A program made the position numbers and the translations under genes. From Pseudomonadales bacterium (GTDB taxonomy: Bacteria > Pseudomonadota > Gammaproteobacteria > Pseudomonadales > Ketobacteraceae), in NCBI GenBank assembly GCA_002701845.1, contig NZXG01000059.1:124001-188000 (forward strand): a stretch of DNA of 64,000 nt, read 5' to 3'. Shown one piece after another: positions 40,888-50,729 of this stretch. Each line of letters opens with the position of its first letter. The first letter of the stretch is position 1. The notes below the pieces were generated by a model, which made no database searches, was not told the DNA's origin, and saw only the letters and a program-made list of their open reading frames with translations.

Positions 40888-42079
40888 TGCGTGCTAACCT
40901 CCGCTTGATATTGGCTTGAATCACAAAGTGATCAATGGTGGGCGCAAACAGATTGCCAAACAGAATGGCCAGCATAATGCCCTCCGGAAACGCCGGATTC
41001 ACCACCCGGATCAATATCACCATCACCCCGATCAGGAAGCCGAATACCAGCTTACCGGTATTGGTCATGGCCGCCGATACCGGATCCGTGGCCATAAACA
41101 ATGCCCCCAGGGCCCATCCACCCAAAACATAATGCCAGTAGAAAGGCACTTCAAACATAGGGTTGGTGGTGCTGCCCACGGCATTGAAAATCATCGCCAT
41201 CAGGGCCGTACCCAGGAACACGCCGGCCACGATGCGCCAGGAGGCAATACCGGTCAGCAGCAGCAGGCCACCCCCCAGGAACAGCGCCAGGGTCGAGGTT
41301 TCGCCCACGGAGCCCTGCATATTGCCGAAGAACGCGTCGAACCAGGTGAGGGAGCCCTGCAGCGCCTCCATGCCGCCACTGGCTGCCACACTCAGAGCGG
41401 TGGCACCGGAGAAACCATCCACCGCGGTCCACACCGAATCCCCGGACATGGAGGCAGGATAGGCGAAGTAAAGGAATGCACGGCCGGTTAGCGCCGGGTT
41501 GAGAAAGTTCTTGCCGGTACCGCCGAATACTTCCTTGCCCAGCACCACCCCGAAGGAGATGCCCAAGGCCACCTGCCACAGGGGAATGGTGGGGGGACAG
41601 GACAAAGCGAACAACACCGATGTGACGAAAAAGCCCTCGTTCACCTCGTGTTTACGCTTCACCGCGAACAGGGCCTCCCAGGCAATACCCACCGCAAAGG
41701 TCACGATATAGATGGGCAGGAAGAACGCCGCGCCGTAAATAATACAATCCCACAGACTGCCCGGGTCATAGCCGGTGAGCATATCGGTGAAAATGAACCG
41801 CCAGTTGCCCTCCGCGTTGACCCCGTTGTCCGCCATGTAACCCAGGGCTTGCGAACCCACGTTGTACATACCGAAAAACATGGCCGGGAAGGTACACAGC
41901 CAGACCGTAATCATAATGCGCTTGAGGTCGATACCGTCCCGCACGTGCGCGCTGGTATGGGTGACCGACGGCGGACTGAAGAAGAAGGTGTCGAACATTT
42001 CGTAGATGGGAAAATACTTTTCGTACTTGCCACCCTTCTCGAAATGCGGTTCCAGCTTGTCGAAGAAATCACGCAGCAC
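40877..42079 (-). CDS. nqrB: Na+-NQR subunit B
   Basis: The sodium-channel-forming membrane subunit, which also carries riboflavin and a covalent FMN. The 400-residue protein has about ten membrane helices and the FMN attachment motif SGAT at 224-227, Thr227 being modified. The start is a GTG at 42079: AAGGAGGG lies eight bases upstream, and [14 protein letters not shown] matches the family N-terminus. An open frame reaches 42193, but that part lies in nqrA. Confidence 0.96.
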   Translation of the reverse strand: MLRDFFDKLEPHFEKGGKYEKYFPIYEMFDTFFFSPPSVTHTSAHVRDGIDLKRIMITVWLCTFPAMFFGMYNVGSQALGYMADNGVNAEGNWRFIFTDMLTGYDPGSLWDCIIYGAAFFLPIYIVTFAVGIAWEALFAVKRKHEVNEGFFVTSVLFALSCPPTIPLWQVALGISFGVVLGKEVFGGTGKNFLNPALTGRAFLYFAYPASMSGDSVWTAVDGFSGATALSVAASGGMEALQGSLTWFDAFFGNMQGSVGETSTLALFLGGGLLLLTGIASWRIVAGVFLGTALMAMIFNAVGSTTNPMFEVPFYWHYVLGGWALGALFMATDPVSAAMTNTGKLVFGFLIGVMVILIRVVNPAFPEGIMLAILFGNLFAPTIDHFVIQANIKRRLARNVQ

Positions 42080-42083
42080 CGGC

Positions 42084-43418
42084 TTAACCCTCCTTCTCGA
42101 TTCGTTCCAGGTTATCCCGCAGGATGGGACCGTACTCGTATTTGCCGGGGCAAACATACGAGCACAGTGCCACATCTTCTTCATCCAGCTCAAGGCAACC
42201 CAGCTGCTGTGCCGTTTGGGTATCCCCCACGATCAGGGAACGCAACAATTGAGTGGGCAGGATGTCCAGCGGCATCACTTTCTCGTAGGCACCCACCGGC
42301 ACCATGGCCCGGGGGCTGCCGTTGGTGGTGGTGGTGAACGAAAACAGTTTGCCGGGGGTAAGAGCTGAAACAAACGTATTGAGCACCGAGTGTTTGTTCT
42401 TGCCCGGCCACAAATACTCCAGCATGCCGCGGTCGCGGCCTTCCGCCAGCACGGTGATCTGCAGGTGATAGCGGCCGAGAAACGCATAGGGGCCGTGGGC
42501 GTGGTGGCCCGCCAGCACCGAACCGGACACCACCCGGTTCTCGCCGGGGGCCAGTTCACCGGCGGTCAGTTCATCGGTACTGGCACCCAGCACCGTGCGT
42601 ATCAGCCGGGGGTTGGTGACCTGAGGCCCGCCCAGGGCCACCACCCGCTCCAGCATCAGTTTCCCAGTGGTGAACAGTTTGCCAATGGCGATCACGTCCT
42701 GATAATTAATGGACCAGACCGTTTTGGCGGCGGAAACCGGATCCAGATAATGGATATGAGTGCCGGGCAGCCCCGCTGGATGGGGGCCGTCGAATTCCAC
42801 TTCCTTGGCGATACCATTGCCGCCAATGCCGGCGCCGCCGGCTTTACACAAATATACCTGCTTACAGAGATTGGATATCACGTCCAACCCCTGCTGGAAC
42901 GCCACCGACTCCTGTTTCAGCACCACCACCGGATCGGCGGCCAGGGGATTGGTGTCCATGGCGGTGACGAAGATGGAATTGGGTTCGGAGCCGGGGCCCG
43001 GCACCTTACTGAAGGGGCGGGTACGGAAAGCGGTCCAGAGACCGGAGCGAATCAGATTCTCTTCAACCTTGTCACGGTTGAGGCGGCTGAGTTCGGTGGG
43101 GGCGTAGGCGTCGAAGGTTTCTTCGTCTTCACCGGCCACGTCGATGACCACGGACTGCAGCACCCGTTTGTGGCCACGATGGATGGCGGCGATGGTGCCG
43201 GCTGCCGGTGCGGTGTATACCACGCCTTCGATCTTTTTGTCCGCGAAGAGCACCTGGCCCTTCCTGACCTGATCACCCACCTTCACCTGCATGGTAGGCT
43301 TCATGCCCACGTAGTCACTACCCAGAACGGCAACAGTCCGAATGCTTGGGCCATCTTCGATGGTCTGCTTGGGCGCGCCGCTTATGGGGAGATTCAGACC
43401 TCGTTTGATCTTGATCAT
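42084..43418 (-). CDS. nqrA: Na+-NQR subunit A
   Basis: First gene of the nqr operon. The 444-residue peripheral cytoplasmic subunit starts [14 protein letters not shown] and has a biotinyl-lipoyl-like segment ([14 protein letters not shown]), and ends with the cysteine region [10 protein letters not shown]. In Vibrio it contributes to ubiquinone binding together with NqrB. A TTAGGGG site precedes the ATG. More than 500 bases of non-coding DNA separate it from gap. Confidence 0.96.
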   Translation of the reverse strand: MIKIKRGLNLPISGAPKQTIEDGPSIRTVAVLGSDYVGMKPTMQVKVGDQVRKGQVLFADKKIEGVVYTAPAAGTIAAIHRGHKRVLQSVVIDVAGEDEETFDAYAPTELSRLNRDKVEENLIRSGLWTAFRTRPFSKVPGPGSEPNSIFVTAMDTNPLAADPVVVLKQESVAFQQGLDVISNLCKQVYLCKAGGAGIGGNGIAKEVEFDGPHPAGLPGTHIHYLDPVSAAKTVWSINYQDVIAIGKLFTTGKLMLERVVALGGPQVTNPRLIRTVLGASTDELTAGELAPGENRVVSGSVLAGHHAHGPYAFLGRYHLQITVLAEGRDRGMLEYLWPGKNKHSVLNTFVSALTPGKLFSFTTTTNGSPRAMVPVGAYEKVMPLDILPTQLLRSLIVGDTQTAQQLGCLELDEEDVALCSYVCPGKYEYGPILRDNLERIEKEG

Positions 43419-43780
43419 AGCCCCTAACCGTTTCTGTTAAATTTCCGCTTCAGTGAATCGTGCGGTCATAAGGACCCACAATCCCCATCCAAGTGTAGAC
43501 GCAAGAATTCAAGGCAGAGGTGCAGAGACCGCTGATGTCTGAGATCCGTCAGTGAACAATGTAGTACAGGCACCGCCCTTTACCTGTGCAAAACCCGTGA
43601 GACGACAACCTGCCCGCTTCGGTCCTGCGCAGAATTTGATCGGCCATTCAGAAGAGCCACGGCGATACCAGCTCTGATTAGATGTCGTACTACTGTCGGC
43701 CAACACTCCTCAAACTTCAGGAAGGTGTATTTACGAAAATCTGGACTTAACCAGCCCCTCAACCCTAAATATGCGGGCGG

Positions 43781-43809
43781 ATTATAATTTGTATGGAGTG
43801 AATTGGCTA
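43781..43809 (-). promoter_or_regulatory. Possible promoter of the nqr operon
   Basis: Minus strand: TAGCCA, 17 bases, then a perfect TATAAT. The -35 matches four of six. TATAAT also occurs on the plus strand here because the sequence ATTATAAT is palindromic, but no -35 fits on that strand. The implied nqrA leader is about 355 bases. Confidence 0.4.
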
Positions 43810-43883
43810 GGTGAGAACCGCATTTATTACGGTTGCGCAACGATTATTGAGCCTGCAGGATTGCCAGCGGGAGCCTGGAGGGG

Positions 43884-43915
43884 ACCCGGGCCCGGCGTAG
43901 AGACCAGGCCCGGGT
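43884..43915. repeat. 9-bp GC-rich inverted repeat behind gap
   Basis: ACCCGGGCC at 43884-43892 and GGCCCGGGT at 43907-43915 are exact reverse complements 14 bases apart, about 35 bases past the gap stop. There is no T run, so termination, if any, would not be of the classical kind. Confidence 0.45.
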
Positions 43916-43950
43916 GGCGACGAGGGCCGGCTGGCCCCCATGGCGTCGGC

Positions 43951-45396
43951 TCATTTGGGCAGCGTGGGATAGGTGACACCCGCCATTTTCTGCAGCATGC
44001 GCACCACCTGGCAGGAATAACCGAACTCGTTGTCGTACCAAACATAGAGCACGCAGCGGTTGCCATTGACGATAGTGGACTCCGCGTCGACAATGCTGGC
44101 GTAACGGGAACCCACGAAATCCGAGGACACCACTTCCGGCGAGTTCATATAGTCGATCTGCTTGCGCAGGGGGCCTTCCAGGGACGCCTCCCGCAGTGAG
44201 TTGTTGATTTCCTCCACACTCACTTCCTTGCCCAGGGTGAGATTCAGAATCGCCATGGAGACGTTGGGGGTAGGCACCCGAATGGCGTTGCCGGTGAGCT
44301 TGCCCGCCAGCTCCGGCAACGCCTTGGCCACCGCTTTGGCGGCACCGGTTTCGGTGATCACCATGTTAAGGGGTGCGCTGCGTCCCCGGCGATTGCCTTT
44401 ATGATAGTTATCGATCAGGTTCTGGTCATTGGTGTAGGAATGCACCGTTTCCACATGGCCATTATCAATGCCATAGGTATCGTTGACCACTTTCAGGACC
44501 GGCACAATGGCGTTGGTGGTACAGCTGGCGGCGGAGAGAATACGGTCATCGCTGGAAATCAGGTCATCGTTGACCCCCATAACGATGTTCTTCACCGCGC
44601 CTTTGCCAGGAGCGGTGAGCACCGCCTGAGCCACACCCGGGCATTTCAGGTGCTTGCCCAGACCCTCTTCATCACGCCATTTACCGGTATTATCCACCAC
44701 AATGGCGTCCTGGATACCGTACTGGGTGTAGTCCACTGATTCCGGGTCATTGGAGTAGATCACCTGGATGTAGTTGCCATTGGCAATAATGGCCTGGTTT
44801 TCCTCATCAACGGTGATAGTACCCTGGAACGAACCATGGACCGAGTCACGACGCAACAGGCTGGCCCGTTTGGCCAAATCATTTTCCGCGCCACCCTGAC
44901 GCACCACGATGGCTTTCAGACGCAGCCCGGCGCCGCCGCCGGCCTTCTCGATCAGTATCCGGGCCACCAGACGACCAATTCGACCAAACCCGTACAGTAC
45001 CACGTCCTTAGGCGGCGAAATATTGGCGGCATTGGGATCCAGGGCATCGGCCACCTCGGTGCGGACGAAATCCTCCAACCCCTGGTTGTTGCCCTGACTG
45101 CGGTACTTCACCGCCAGCTTGCCGATGTCGATACGGGCCGGGCCCAGATTCAGCCCCATCAGCGCCTGCAGTACCGGAAACGTTTCCGACACATCCAGCG
45201 GTTCGGTTTGCAACTGGCGCACGAAGCGATGGGCTTTGATGATATCAATGACCGAGCAGTTGATGATGGGACGTCCATAAACCGAGGTCACGACATTGTG
45301 CTCCCGATACAGTTTGCCGATCAACGGGATCATGGATTCCGCCAGGGCTTCACGATTAATCCAGGACTGCAGATACTGAGTAGACTTGTCTGTCAC
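43951..45396 (-). CDS. Glyceraldehyde-3-phosphate dehydrogenase, long form
   Basis: The 481-residue protein has the GAPDH core from about residue 130: NAD motif GFGRIGR (136-142), catalytic Cys292 in SAASCTTN and DNEFGYS near the end. The first 130 residues are an extra helical domain (from MTDKSTQYLQSW to about ISPPK) not found in glycolytic GapA. A long form of this kind is encoded next to nqr in Pseudomonas. The start is a GTG at 45396 with AAAGG upstream. A role in gluconeogenic direction is likely but not shown. Confidence 0.93.
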   Translation of the reverse strand: MTDKSTQYLQSWINREALAESMIPLIGKLYREHNVVTSVYGRPIINCSVIDIIKAHRFVRQLQTEPLDVSETFPVLQALMGLNLGPARIDIGKLAVKYRSQGNNQGLEDFVRTEVADALDPNAANISPPKDVVLYGFGRIGRLVARILIEKAGGGAGLRLKAIVVRQGGAENDLAKRASLLRRDSVHGSFQGTITVDEENQAIIANGNYIQVIYSNDPESVDYTQYGIQDAIVVDNTGKWRDEEGLGKHLKCPGVAQAVLTAPGKGAVKNIVMGVNDDLISSDDRILSAASCTTNAIVPVLKVVNDTYGIDNGHVETVHSYTNDQNLIDNYHKGNRRGRSAPLNMVITETGAAKAVAKALPELAGKLTGNAIRVPTPNVSMAILNLTLGKEVSVEEINNSLREASLEGPLRKQIDYMNSPEVVSSDFVGSRYASIVDAESTIVNGNRCVLYVWYDNEFGYSCQVVRMLQKMAGVTYPTLPK

Positions 45397-45663
45397 GAGA
45401 GAATACCTTTTTCGGTTGCTTCGAGCTGTTGGTTGCGGTCAGCGGTGGCCCACCGCCCGGTTCGGCGGCATATTATCAATTTAATGGCATCAATTATCAA
45501 TCTGACTGGCCGTCCACCTGGGCGCCGCCCCCCTTGACGCTGGATTTATCCTTGCTGGATCAACTATTTAGCCACCCATTGCCGGGTTCATGATGACTTA
45601 AAATGCAGCCTCGCGTATGCTGTGGCCAGCGGCCAATGTTTCCTGCCAATAAGACAACCATAA

Positions 45664-46311
45664 ATGAAAACACGTGATCGCATTCTGGTAACCAGCCTGG
45701 AATTGTTCAATTTATGTGGTGAACCCAATGTCACCACCATCGACATCGCCAATGAGATGGATATCAGCCCGGGCAATCTTTATTACCACTTCCGTAACAA
45801 GGACGAAATTATCTCAGAACTGTTCCAGACCTTTGAAGCTGACATCCTGGAAGTGCTGGAGTCCCCCACTGAACCGGGCCTCGATATGATGGATTATTGG
45901 ATGTATGTGCAGCTGATCTTCGAGAAAATGTGGCAGTACCGGTTTCTGTACCGGGATCCCATCACCATTCTGGAGCGCAACGACCGCCTGCAGAAAAAAT
46001 TCAACCGCATTCTCGACCGCAAGCGGGCGGCGGCCCGCGGGGTTCTGCTGATGATGCGGGAAGAGACTCTGATTCAGATTCGCGACGACGATTTGGAGCG
46101 TTTGGCCACCAACATGCTGATCACCGCCACCTATTGGCTGAACTATCAACATCTTCGCAATCTGGGCAGTCAGCGCGGTGATTGTGATCTGGAGACCGGT
46201 ATCTATCAGGTATTCAGCCATATCAGCCCGTATCTGCCGGCGGCGGGCCAGGAGATGCTGGCGGCGGTGGCAGACACTTACCTGGGGGCCGGCGACTCCG
46301 CGCTGGAATAA
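45664..46311 (+). CDS. TetR family transcriptional regulator
   Basis: A 215-residue regulator with an N-terminal TetR helix-turn-helix (IDIANEMDISPGNLYYHFRNKDEI, about 27-50) and a helical C-terminal domain rich in aromatic residues (MMDYWMYVQLIFEKMWQYRFLY), suggesting a hydrophobic ligand. It is divergent from gap with 267 bases between, so gap could be its target. Its last 34 bases overlap the end of the convergent gene on the other strand. No ribosome site is evident before the ATG. Confidence 0.87.
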   Translation: MKTRDRILVTSLELFNLCGEPNVTTIDIANEMDISPGNLYYHFRNKDEIISELFQTFEADILEVLESPTEPGLDMMDYWMYVQLIFEKMWQYRFLYRDPITILERNDRLQKKFNRILDRKRAAARGVLLMMREETLIQIRDDDLERLATNMLITATYWLNYQHLRNLGSQRGDCDLETGIYQVFSHISPYLPAAGQEMLAAVADTYLGAGDSALE

Positions 46312-48536
46312 GCCCGATCCACCGCCACCAGGATGCCGGTCACCCGCTGTTGGATCTGCTCGTTGAAAGTATCCATATACTGACAGACGGCGTTGGCCAC
46401 CCGGTGGCAGGCCTGGGCGCTGGACCCCGCTGACTCCAGATCCGGCACCCGCATCCGCACCACATCCGCCACTGACAGCAAATTGATTTCCGCCGCCGGG
46501 CTGGGGACCGCCGCCGGGGGCACCCCAAGATCGATGCCTCCCAGGGGATTGGCCACCCCCCGGAATACCCGGATCAGTGCATCCAGCTCGATCATCATGT
46601 AACGCTGGTAGCGGTGGCTCATTTCAAACACCACCGGGTCGGGGCGGTGATCGGCCCCCAGTTCAACCAGCAACTGACCGCACACCTGGGTGTAGGTACG
46701 CAGTCTTTGCAGGCTTTCGTAACTGCGATGCAGAAAACTCAGCGCCTCCACCACCCGGGTGAAATGAGCCGACAACTCGTGCCGCGACATCTGCAATTGC
46801 TGTTGCACCGCTTCCGAGTCCAGGGCGACACAGAAACCGATGGCGCAGCGACGGGAAAAAGCTGCTTCGAATGGCGCCAGCCTGGCTTTCAATTCACTCT
46901 GCTCCTTGATCAGCGACAGCCACTGCACCTCCAACTCCCGCAGCACAGCACCGTTATCCACCTTGCATTCTTCCAGTGCCTTGCGAATCTGCAGCATATT
47001 CTTCCGGAATTCATACTCCCGAACCCCATCCGCCAGATGCCCGATGTCCATCTCATTCTGCTGCAGGGTCTGTCCCAGCCGGCGATAATCCACCAGCCGT
47101 GATTCCGGAGCCGTCGCCAGATAGGGCTCAAACTCGTCCACCCGCACAATACGACCGCTGCGCTCCAGCCCCAGAAACACCTGGTGGCGGCGGGCTTTCT
47201 CCCGTTCGGCTTTCTGCAGCGACTGCACCTTTTGAGTGGAGTAGATATCCGGATGCTGAATACCCAGATAGCGGTAATGCGCCAGGGTAACCGCCTTGCT
47301 GACCCGGGCCGGATCCCGCAACAGGGCAATGGCGGCCCCCAACAGGAAACAGGCACCCTCTTCCTGGGTGTGTTCCACGTTGACAATGCGCCCCAGATCC
47401 ACAATCCGCGAGCGGGTCAGTGGGGTGACCAGCTCTTCCATTTCCTGTATCAGCCGGGGCCGCAGCGAAAGTTGCAGCGTGTCGGCGTGGTCCACCACCA
47501 ATGCGGGAAAGTTATCGGACAGACGCTTGCTGCGCCAGCTGCCCATCAATTCCTGATTGGCGTTAATCTGACCGTAGTGCAGGGAGCGCAGTCGGAACTG
47601 GGTGGAACGGAATTCGGTGGAACCCGCCACCCGGGCACTTAACAAATCCCCGGCCATATCCACGTTGCGGCTCACTTCAAAGGTGGTGGCGCTGATCAGG
47701 CGGTAAATCAAATAAAAGGTACCCTGCACCAGCAGATCCCAGGGCCGGAGCAGTTTATCCAACAGCGCCCGCAGGCCACTGGCACTGCGCACCCGGCCGG
47801 CGGCGGCCATCCGCCCCAGACCGGTCTGGTTGAACAGCCAGCGGTCCACACTGCTCAACAACGGGTACCCCCCCAGACGTGCCTCGCGGGAATAGCCGGC
47901 GTAACCATGGGCAATCACCCCGGAAAGTTGCCGGGCACTGAGCCCGTACAGCAACGGCAGACCGATAATTACCTCGGGGCCTTCCCCTGAAATGGCGTCG
48001 CGCCAGGATGCCGGCCGCAGTATCAGACCCACCTCGGCGTCCAGCTTGACCCGTTTGGGACGCGGTGCCCCAAGCATCCCGGCGATGTGGTTGATAAACG
48101 CGTAGAGTTCCGGCTGCTGTTCAGTACTGACTTCCAGGTGGGACTTGGCATTGCGGCGAATCAACAACAGCCGCCGGGCCAGGGCTGCAATAAAACCAAA
48201 CAGAAACAAGTCCCCGCTCAGCAGCAGTGCCACCCCCAGGGAACTGACGGGCTTGCCGGAGGCCACGGCCACCCAGGTAAGATTGAGCCAGATGCCGGTG
48301 ACCAGCAGCAGCAGCACCAGCAACAACAGCGGAATCAACAATGACGAAATCGCGGCACAGCCCATCTTCAGGCGGTCACCCAGGGGGCTGGAAGGCAATT
48401 CCGCGGTGCGGAAGCCATTGCGGATATCGTCCTGACTATAGCCCTCGGTTACCACCGGCCCGGCTCCGGCAGCGCCGGCAGCCACCCTGCCCCAGGCCAT
48501 GGCTGCGTCTGAATTTTGAGGTGCACTCTGCAGCAT
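46278..48536 (-). CDS. M48-family-like membrane protein lacking the zinc motif
   Basis: A 752-residue protein with two membrane segments (about 58-90 and 100-122), then a domain whose flow matches M48 metallopeptidases (IIGLPLLYGLSARQLSGVIAH, later VAGSTEFRS). Where active members have HExxH it reads HGYAG (His210 kept, Glu and second His lost), and the ExxxD that follows reads DMAGD. The C-terminal half is helical with coiled-coil character. It is probably an inactive relative with a structural or regulatory role. Start at the ATG at 48536, with an ATG 12 codons later as alternative; 260 bases separate it from the GGDEF gene upstream. Confidence 0.72.
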   Translation of the reverse strand: MLQSAPQNSDAAMAWGRVAAGAAGAGPVVTEGYSQDDIRNGFRTAELPSSPLGDRLKMGCAAISSLLIPLLLLVLLLLVTGIWLNLTWVAVASGKPVSSLGVALLLSGDLFLFGFIAALARRLLLIRRNAKSHLEVSTEQQPELYAFINHIAGMLGAPRPKRVKLDAEVGLILRPASWRDAISGEGPEVIIGLPLLYGLSARQLSGVIAHGYAGYSREARLGGYPLLSSVDRWLFNQTGLGRMAAAGRVRSASGLRALLDKLLRPWDLLVQGTFYLIYRLISATTFEVSRNVDMAGDLLSARVAGSTEFRSTQFRLRSLHYGQINANQELMGSWRSKRLSDNFPALVVDHADTLQLSLRPRLIQEMEELVTPLTRSRIVDLGRIVNVEHTQEEGACFLLGAAIALLRDPARVSKAVTLAHYRYLGIQHPDIYSTQKVQSLQKAEREKARRHQVFLGLERSGRIVRVDEFEPYLATAPESRLVDYRRLGQTLQQNEMDIGHLADGVREYEFRKNMLQIRKALEECKVDNGAVLRELEVQWLSLIKEQSELKARLAPFEAAFSRRCAIGFCVALDSEAVQQQLQMSRHELSAHFTRVVEALSFLHRSYESLQRLRTYTQVCGQLLVELGADHRPDPVVFEMSHRYQRYMMIELDALIRVFRGVANPLGGIDLGVPPAAVPSPAAEINLLSVADVVRMRVPDLESAGSSAQACHRVANAVCQYMDTFNEQIQQRVTGILVAVDRAYSSAESPAPR

Positions 48537-48795
48537 GTCGTGGGAGCGGCTCCGGCCTGGTCAAACGTCGATTGAGAAATCATATCCTTAAAGGACGGGA
48601 TTCTTGTTGTGGTAAGCAATATAGCAAAGCCCCATCGCTTACGACGTCGGCATCCGTTGGGGATTCTGTGAAGAAATGTTGACCTTTGTAACGGTTGGAA
48701 TTTAAACGATTTTTTGCTCGAAAAGCCGAACAAAAAATGTGCACTGAATCCCATTCTGACGACGGTTCCAGAGCCGGCACAGGGCTCGGCTTCCC

Positions 48796-50550
48796 TCAAT
48801 CCCGAGGTGGCCGCTTCACCGACAAAGTGCAGACGTTATCCAGATCTTTCAGATGAAACAGGGTGACCCGGTTACGGCCACTGTTCTTGGACTGATACAA
48901 CGCCATATCGGCGGATTTCAGGGCCGCAGACACCGGTTGTTTTGCGGGGCGTCCCACACAGACCCCGACACTGACGGTCACGCTGAATTCGCCGTGTTCG
49001 GTGATAATGGGTTGCGCCGCCACCGCCTCCCGAATCCGCTCCGCCACTACCAGGGCGCCGCTGGCATCGGTTTCCGGCAACACCAGGCAGAACTCCTCGC
49101 GTCCGTAGCGGGCCAACTGGTCCGAGGGCCAGCGGACACAGCCGCCGAGGCGCTCTGCCACCTGCTGCAGACAGGCATCACCGGCCGGGTAGCCGAATTC
49201 ATCGTTGAACCGTTTGAAAAAATCCACATCGATCATGGCCAGGGCAAAATCGTGCTGATAACGCCGGCAGCGGGACCACTCCCGCAGCATGACCTCGTCC
49301 ATAAAGCGGCGGTTGCGGAGCCCGGTGAGCTGATCGGTGTTGGTCAGATCTTGCAGCTTCGAATTGAGCTGCTCCAGCTCCCGGGTGCGTTGCCGCACCC
49401 GATCCTCCAATTCCTGTTTGAGGCGGATGGTGGCACTGAGCGCCTCATCCTGGGCCGCGAAACACAGGCGCCGCTCCTCAGTAATCCGCTGCGCCATGGC
49501 AAACGACAACAGGACAGCCTCCAGCACCGACCCCAACTGGATGCCATATTCAGTGATAAAGTTCGCGGGCAGGATATTCAGTTTGTTCAGTGCCAGCATG
49601 GTTCCCCCGGCCAGAAATGACAGCCAGGCAATCACATAGTATCGGGCCGTGGGTACCCGTTTCACCCAGGAGGCAATGCCCACTGCCATTTCAAACAGAC
49701 AGGCAAACAACCCCAGCGGCACCAACAGGTGAATCGTGGTGACATAAGGCGCCACAAAAGACAGCAGCAGGCAGCCGAAGCCCGCCACCGCCACCGCGCC
49801 CAGGCCGTAGTAAAGCCACACCGACCACTGACGGACCCGCAGAAAACGCCGGGTAAACAGGGCCGAGGTGGCGAACGCCAGCGCCAGAAAAAAGGGAATG
49901 CTATGGTCGTTCCAGACCACCGCCTGGGGCCACAAATAGTGATAAGCCTGACCACTGATGGACGCCATAAACAGCGGCACGGAGAGTACGAAAGCCACAT
50001 AGTACAGGTAGCTTCGATCCCACAACACCAGGAAAATCAGCAGGTTGTACACAGCAATCACCAGCATGGCACCGTAATACAGGCCCTGGGCGATATTGGC
50101 CTGATTCTCCCGCTCTTCAAACAGATCCCGCTGCCACAAGGTCGGCGGAGCCTGCACCGAGGTGCTGGTTTTGATCCGGTAGTAGATATCGAGGGTTTCC
50201 CCCGGGGCCCACTGCAGTGGAATGACGAAGAAGCGATGGATTACCGGCCGCTCAGAGAATGGTTGCAGATCCCCCATTGCATAATGCCTGACCAGCTCCG
50301 GACCGGAATAGACGTAGACATCCACCTGGTCCAGTACCGCATAACCCAGTTCCAACAGACTCTCCACCGGCTGTGACATGGGGTTTTCCAACCGCAGGGT
50401 GAGCCACCAGGCAGACTGGCTGTAACCCTGATTAAAAGCCTCTTCTGATTGCGATTGCCAGCGTCCCTGAAATGGATCGTCCCGAAGTTCGGCAATGGTG
50501 CGGGAGCCGGACGGATCTTCAAAATAGCGGAGATGCTGATCCAGGGGCAT
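48796..50550 (-). CDS. 7TM-DISM / GGDEF protein, 5' end apparently frameshifted
   Basis: The open frame of 584 residues has a 7TMR-DISMED2-like sensor domain (about 1-150), seven membrane helices (about 165-365), a coiled coil and a GGDEF domain. The active-site loop reads GREEF (483-487) instead of GG(D/E)EF. As annotated from the ATG at 50550 the protein lacks a signal peptide, which the periplasmic sensor domain requires. A good GGAG site, GTG start and signal peptide lie just upstream (50630) in another frame; one extra G in the G5 run at 50554-50558 would join them. The intact gene would span 48796-50630. Confidence 0.8.
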   Translation of the reverse strand: MPLDQHLRYFEDPSGSRTIAELRDDPFQGRWQSQSEEAFNQGYSQSAWWLTLRLENPMSQPVESLLELGYAVLDQVDVYVYSGPELVRHYAMGDLQPFSERPVIHRFFVIPLQWAPGETLDIYYRIKTSTSVQAPPTLWQRDLFEERENQANIAQGLYYGAMLVIAVYNLLIFLVLWDRSYLYYVAFVLSVPLFMASISGQAYHYLWPQAVVWNDHSIPFFLALAFATSALFTRRFLRVRQWSVWLYYGLGAVAVAGFGCLLLSFVAPYVTTIHLLVPLGLFACLFEMAVGIASWVKRVPTARYYVIAWLSFLAGGTMLALNKLNILPANFITEYGIQLGSVLEAVLLSFAMAQRITEERRLCFAAQDEALSATIRLKQELEDRVRQRTRELEQLNSKLQDLTNTDQLTGLRNRRFMDEVMLREWSRCRRYQHDFALAMIDVDFFKRFNDEFGYPAGDACLQQVAERLGGCVRWPSDQLARYGREEFCLVLPETDASGALVVAERIREAVAAQPIITEHGEFSVTVSVGVCVGRPAKQPVSAALKSADMALYQSKNSGRNRVTLFHLKDLDNVCTLSVKRPPRD

Positions 50551-50558
50551 GCGCCCCC

Positions 50559-50630
50559 ATCCATGAGTCCCACCCCCTGCACCGCCAGGGACAGACCCGC
50601 CATGACCAGCATCAGTAACAGCCGTAACAC
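50559..50630 (-). other. Out-of-frame signal peptide of the GGDEF gene
   Basis: Behind GGAGTAAAGA a GTG begins a typical signal sequence, LRLLLMLVMAGLSLAVQG, which continues to the G run at 50554-50558 and then loses register with the downstream sensor domain. Adding one base to the run restores the join. It is best read as the true 5' end of the GGDEF gene. Confidence 0.7.
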
Positions 50631-50729
50631 TCTTTACTCCCAGGGCCGGCCGCGGGAGTATCCCGCTACCGGTGCTAATTATTCCTGTTTCAGGATAGCC
50701 GGGCCCCGGGCTAAAGCAAACGAGGCAAC

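Larger units (their letters stand above)
43419..43950 (-). other. Non-coding region between nqrA and gap
   Basis: About 530 bases without a credible gene; short frames on both strands lack ribosome sites and any familiar sequence. It holds a promoter-like sequence pointing to nqrA at 43781-43809 and a GC-rich inverted repeat near gap. A leader of about 350 bases upstream of nqrA would follow from that promoter. I could not recognise a riboswitch or small RNA. Confidence 0.6.

Noticed and set aside
43509-43840. Small open frames (65 and 86 codons) in the gap between gap and nqrA
   Set aside because: No ribosome site, biased composition and no resemblance to a known family.
48537-48795. Possible gene or promoter in the 260 bases between the M48-like and GGDEF genes
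   Set aside because: Open frames there are short and run into neighbours; a TATATT is present but has no matching -35.
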